Source: an uncultured Lachnospiraceae bacterium
Lineage (GTDB): Bacteria; Bacillota; Clostridia; Lachnospirales; Lachnospiraceae
Direction: 5' to 3'
Assembly (NCBI GenBank): GCA_934418125.1
Contig: CAKRWT010000003.1
Coordinates: forward strand, 91,267-155,266
Length of the DNA stretch: 64,000 nucleotides
The notes under the pieces are model-generated. The model ran no database searches, was not told the origin of the DNA, and saw nothing but the letters and a program-made list of their open reading frames with translations. The position numbers and the translations under genes are program-made. Of the stretch, positions 62,913 to 64,000 are shown in pieces. The first letter of the stretch is position 1, and each line of letters begins with the position of its first letter.

Positions 62913-63332
62913 TTATAAAGAAATGATTATTTTAGATTTCACATCCGCCGGTAAATCAACTTCATCTGCTGAAACACTGAGAACAAAATCAACATGGAAC
63001 TGTTCGCTAATCTTGTCTAACTTGTTAATGACAGGTGTAATATCCGCATCTTCCAGACAGGCAATACGTAAAAAACTGTCAAAATACATCTGCTGTAAAT
63101 CGTGATCCTGTGAAATAATACCACAAATGAATCCTACAAATTCGTCACTGTTTGTAATCAGATAGTCAGCTACGTTAATCAGCCGAATCTTATTATTTAA
63201 TTCGAACATATGCTTCGTGCTCTTGTCCAGATATACCACATTTCCCTGCACATCTTTTACTTCTGCATTTACCTTATCTAATAACTGTTTTGTCTTGCCT
63301 TTACCCTTTTTACCTACGATTAATTGCACCAT
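62913..63332 (-). CDS. Small P-loop protein of unknown function
   Basis: A 139-residue protein. The N-terminus has a Walker A motif, VGKKGKGKTKQ (G7 to T14). An Asp-rich segment near VVYLDKSTKH may be a Walker B. The rest is helical with no recognised domain (CGIISQDHDLQQMYFDSF; ISEQFHVDFVLSVSADEVDL). Binding of ATP or GTP is likely but activity unknown. AGGAGG lies 8 bases before the ATG, and a promoter is at 63362-63389, so it is its own unit between the carboxypeptidase and HlyD-like genes. Confidence 0.75.
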   Translation of the reverse strand: MVQLIVGKKGKGKTKQLLDKVNAEVKDVQGNVVYLDKSTKHMFELNNKIRLINVADYLITNSDEFVGFICGIISQDHDLQQMYFDSFLRIACLEDADITPVINKLDKISEQFHVDFVLSVSADEVDLPADVKSKIIISL

Positions 63333-63361
63333 GGTGAAACCCTCCTATAGTAAATCATTAT

Positions 63362-63389
63362 AGTATAGTTTATTGTAGTTCTTTATCAA
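63362..63389 (-). promoter_or_regulatory. Promoter of the P-loop protein gene
   Basis: On the minus strand: TTGATA (63384-63389), a 16-base spacer and TATACT (63362-63367). The expected start is near 63355, about 22 bases ahead of the ATG at 63332. Confidence 0.6.
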
Positions 63390-63428
63390 TATTATAAGGG
63401 AATTGTTAGAAAATTACAACTCTAAAAG

Positions 63429-64000
63429 TTAATTGATAGAACTTAGCAACGATGTCATATCACTATATAAGACATCCCGTGAAGTATCCTTCATAATAAC
63501 CGATATGTAGGTTGTACCATTACTGCTTCTGGATAAAAGAATCAGACAATGTCCTGCCGCATTAGTCGTTCCCGTTTTACCACCGATAACCGTAATATTA
63601 GACGGCATATCGTATGTCCCTTTCAGGTACAGGTTCGTAGTCTCCACTTCCAGTGATTTGTCATTTCCAGCACTGTCCTTGTAAACAGTACTATAAGAAG
63701 TCATCTGGATAATCTGATTAAACAAATCATATTGCAGTGCTTCCTGAAAAATCAGATACATATCATAAGCCGTTACATAATGCTCATCTTCCGTCAGTCC
63801 GTTGGGATTCATGAAATGAGAGTTAGTGGCACCTATTTTGACCGCCTCTTCATTCATCATAGACACAAAATTTTCCACGGAACCAGCAATCCCTTCTGCA
63901 ATCAGAATCGCCACATCGTTGGCCGAATAGATAAGCAGAATATGTAATGCCTGATCCAAGGTCATCTGGTCTCCAGGTTTCAACCCACATAGCTGTGCGC
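63429..64000 (-). CDS. dacA: D-alanyl-D-alanine carboxypeptidase (S11, PBP5-like), C-terminal part (partial)
   Basis: The frame is open to the window edge, so the N-terminus and the catalytic SxxK are missing. The visible part has the SxN motif in YSANDVAILIAEG and the KTG motif in GGKTGTTNAAGHC, the second and third active-site motifs of serine DD-peptidases. LKPGDQMTLDQALHILLI lies before the SxN. A later basic membrane anchor typical of DacA is not present: the protein stops about 40 residues after KTG, which suggests a shorter S11 member. It trims stem peptides of peptidoglycan. Confidence 0.88.
   Translation of the reverse strand, partial: AQLCGLKPGDQMTLDQALHILLIYSANDVAILIAEGIAGSVENFVSMMNEEAVKIGATNSHFMNPNGLTEDEHYVTAYDMYLIFQEALQYDLFNQIIQMTSYSTVYKDSAGNDKSLEVETTNLYLKGTYDMPSNITVIGGKTGTTNAAGHCLILLSRSSNGTTYISVIMKDTSRDVLYSDMTSLLSSIN

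Overview
The window is an ordinary, gene-dense stretch of a low-to-mid GC Bacillota chromosome. It most likely comes from the Lachnospiraceae or a close clostridial relative. This is inferred from gene content and order: a YlbJ-type sporulation protein, short HisG with HisZ, the radical-SAM / DUF2344 / RNase G / L21-Prp-L27-Obg run, LexA divergent from a YneA-like LysM protein, SepF with YggS, and Prp-type L27 processing. No transposase, phage structural gene, CRISPR array, tRNA or rRNA was seen.

Layout. 1-3.4 kb: end of proA, a zinc-type ArsR regulator with a stand-alone HMA protein, then divergent uracil permease and upp. 3.4-7 kb: a lipoprotein, a three-domain cobalamin methionine synthase and a small membrane protein. 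7-13.3 kb: branched-chain amino acid genes ilvB, two ilvN paralogues, ilvC, a TetR regulator and leuCD. 13.4-16.1 kb: an unknown protein, a membrane GGDEF protein and a possible nuclease-fold protein. 16.2-22.1 kb: topoisomerase IV (parE, parC), rsmD, coaD and a coiled-coil protein. 22.2-33 kb: cell-wall amidase, YlbJ, RsuA-type and RluA-type pseudouridine synthases, HAD, YgiQ, SDR, a ThuA/TIM-barrel fusion, YbaK and RecU.

33-38.2 kb: a his operon (hisZ, G, D, B, IE) with a strong promoter and a strong terminator. Its last protein carries an N-terminal HisA/HisF-like domain that has lost the catalytic aspartates. 38.3-47.7 kb: radical SAM/DUF2344, RNase G, NUDIX, a probable L21 leader, rplU-prp-rpmA, obgE, yhbY, nadD, yqeK and rsfS, which is a ribosome-assembly and translation block. 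47.8-51.5 kb: lexA facing a YneA-like gene across four LexA-box-like sites, then a tyrosine recombinase and TtcA. 51.7-57.2 kb: AI-2E-type transporter, dtd, cytidylate-kinase-like protein, CstA and unknowns. 57.4-64 kb (minus strand): D-Ala-D-Ala carboxypeptidase, P-loop protein, HlyD-like protein, yggS, sepF, aroB, lspA and rluD, an envelope and division block.

The points most worth following up are the SOS control region at 49.0-49.1 kb, the HisIE protein with a dead barrel, the ExQ-type nuclease-like protein ahead of parE, the duplicated ilvN with its own promoter, and the zinc-sensor/HMA pair without an efflux ATPase. No clearly new multi-gene system was found. All family assignments were made by eye from motifs, and no database search was run.
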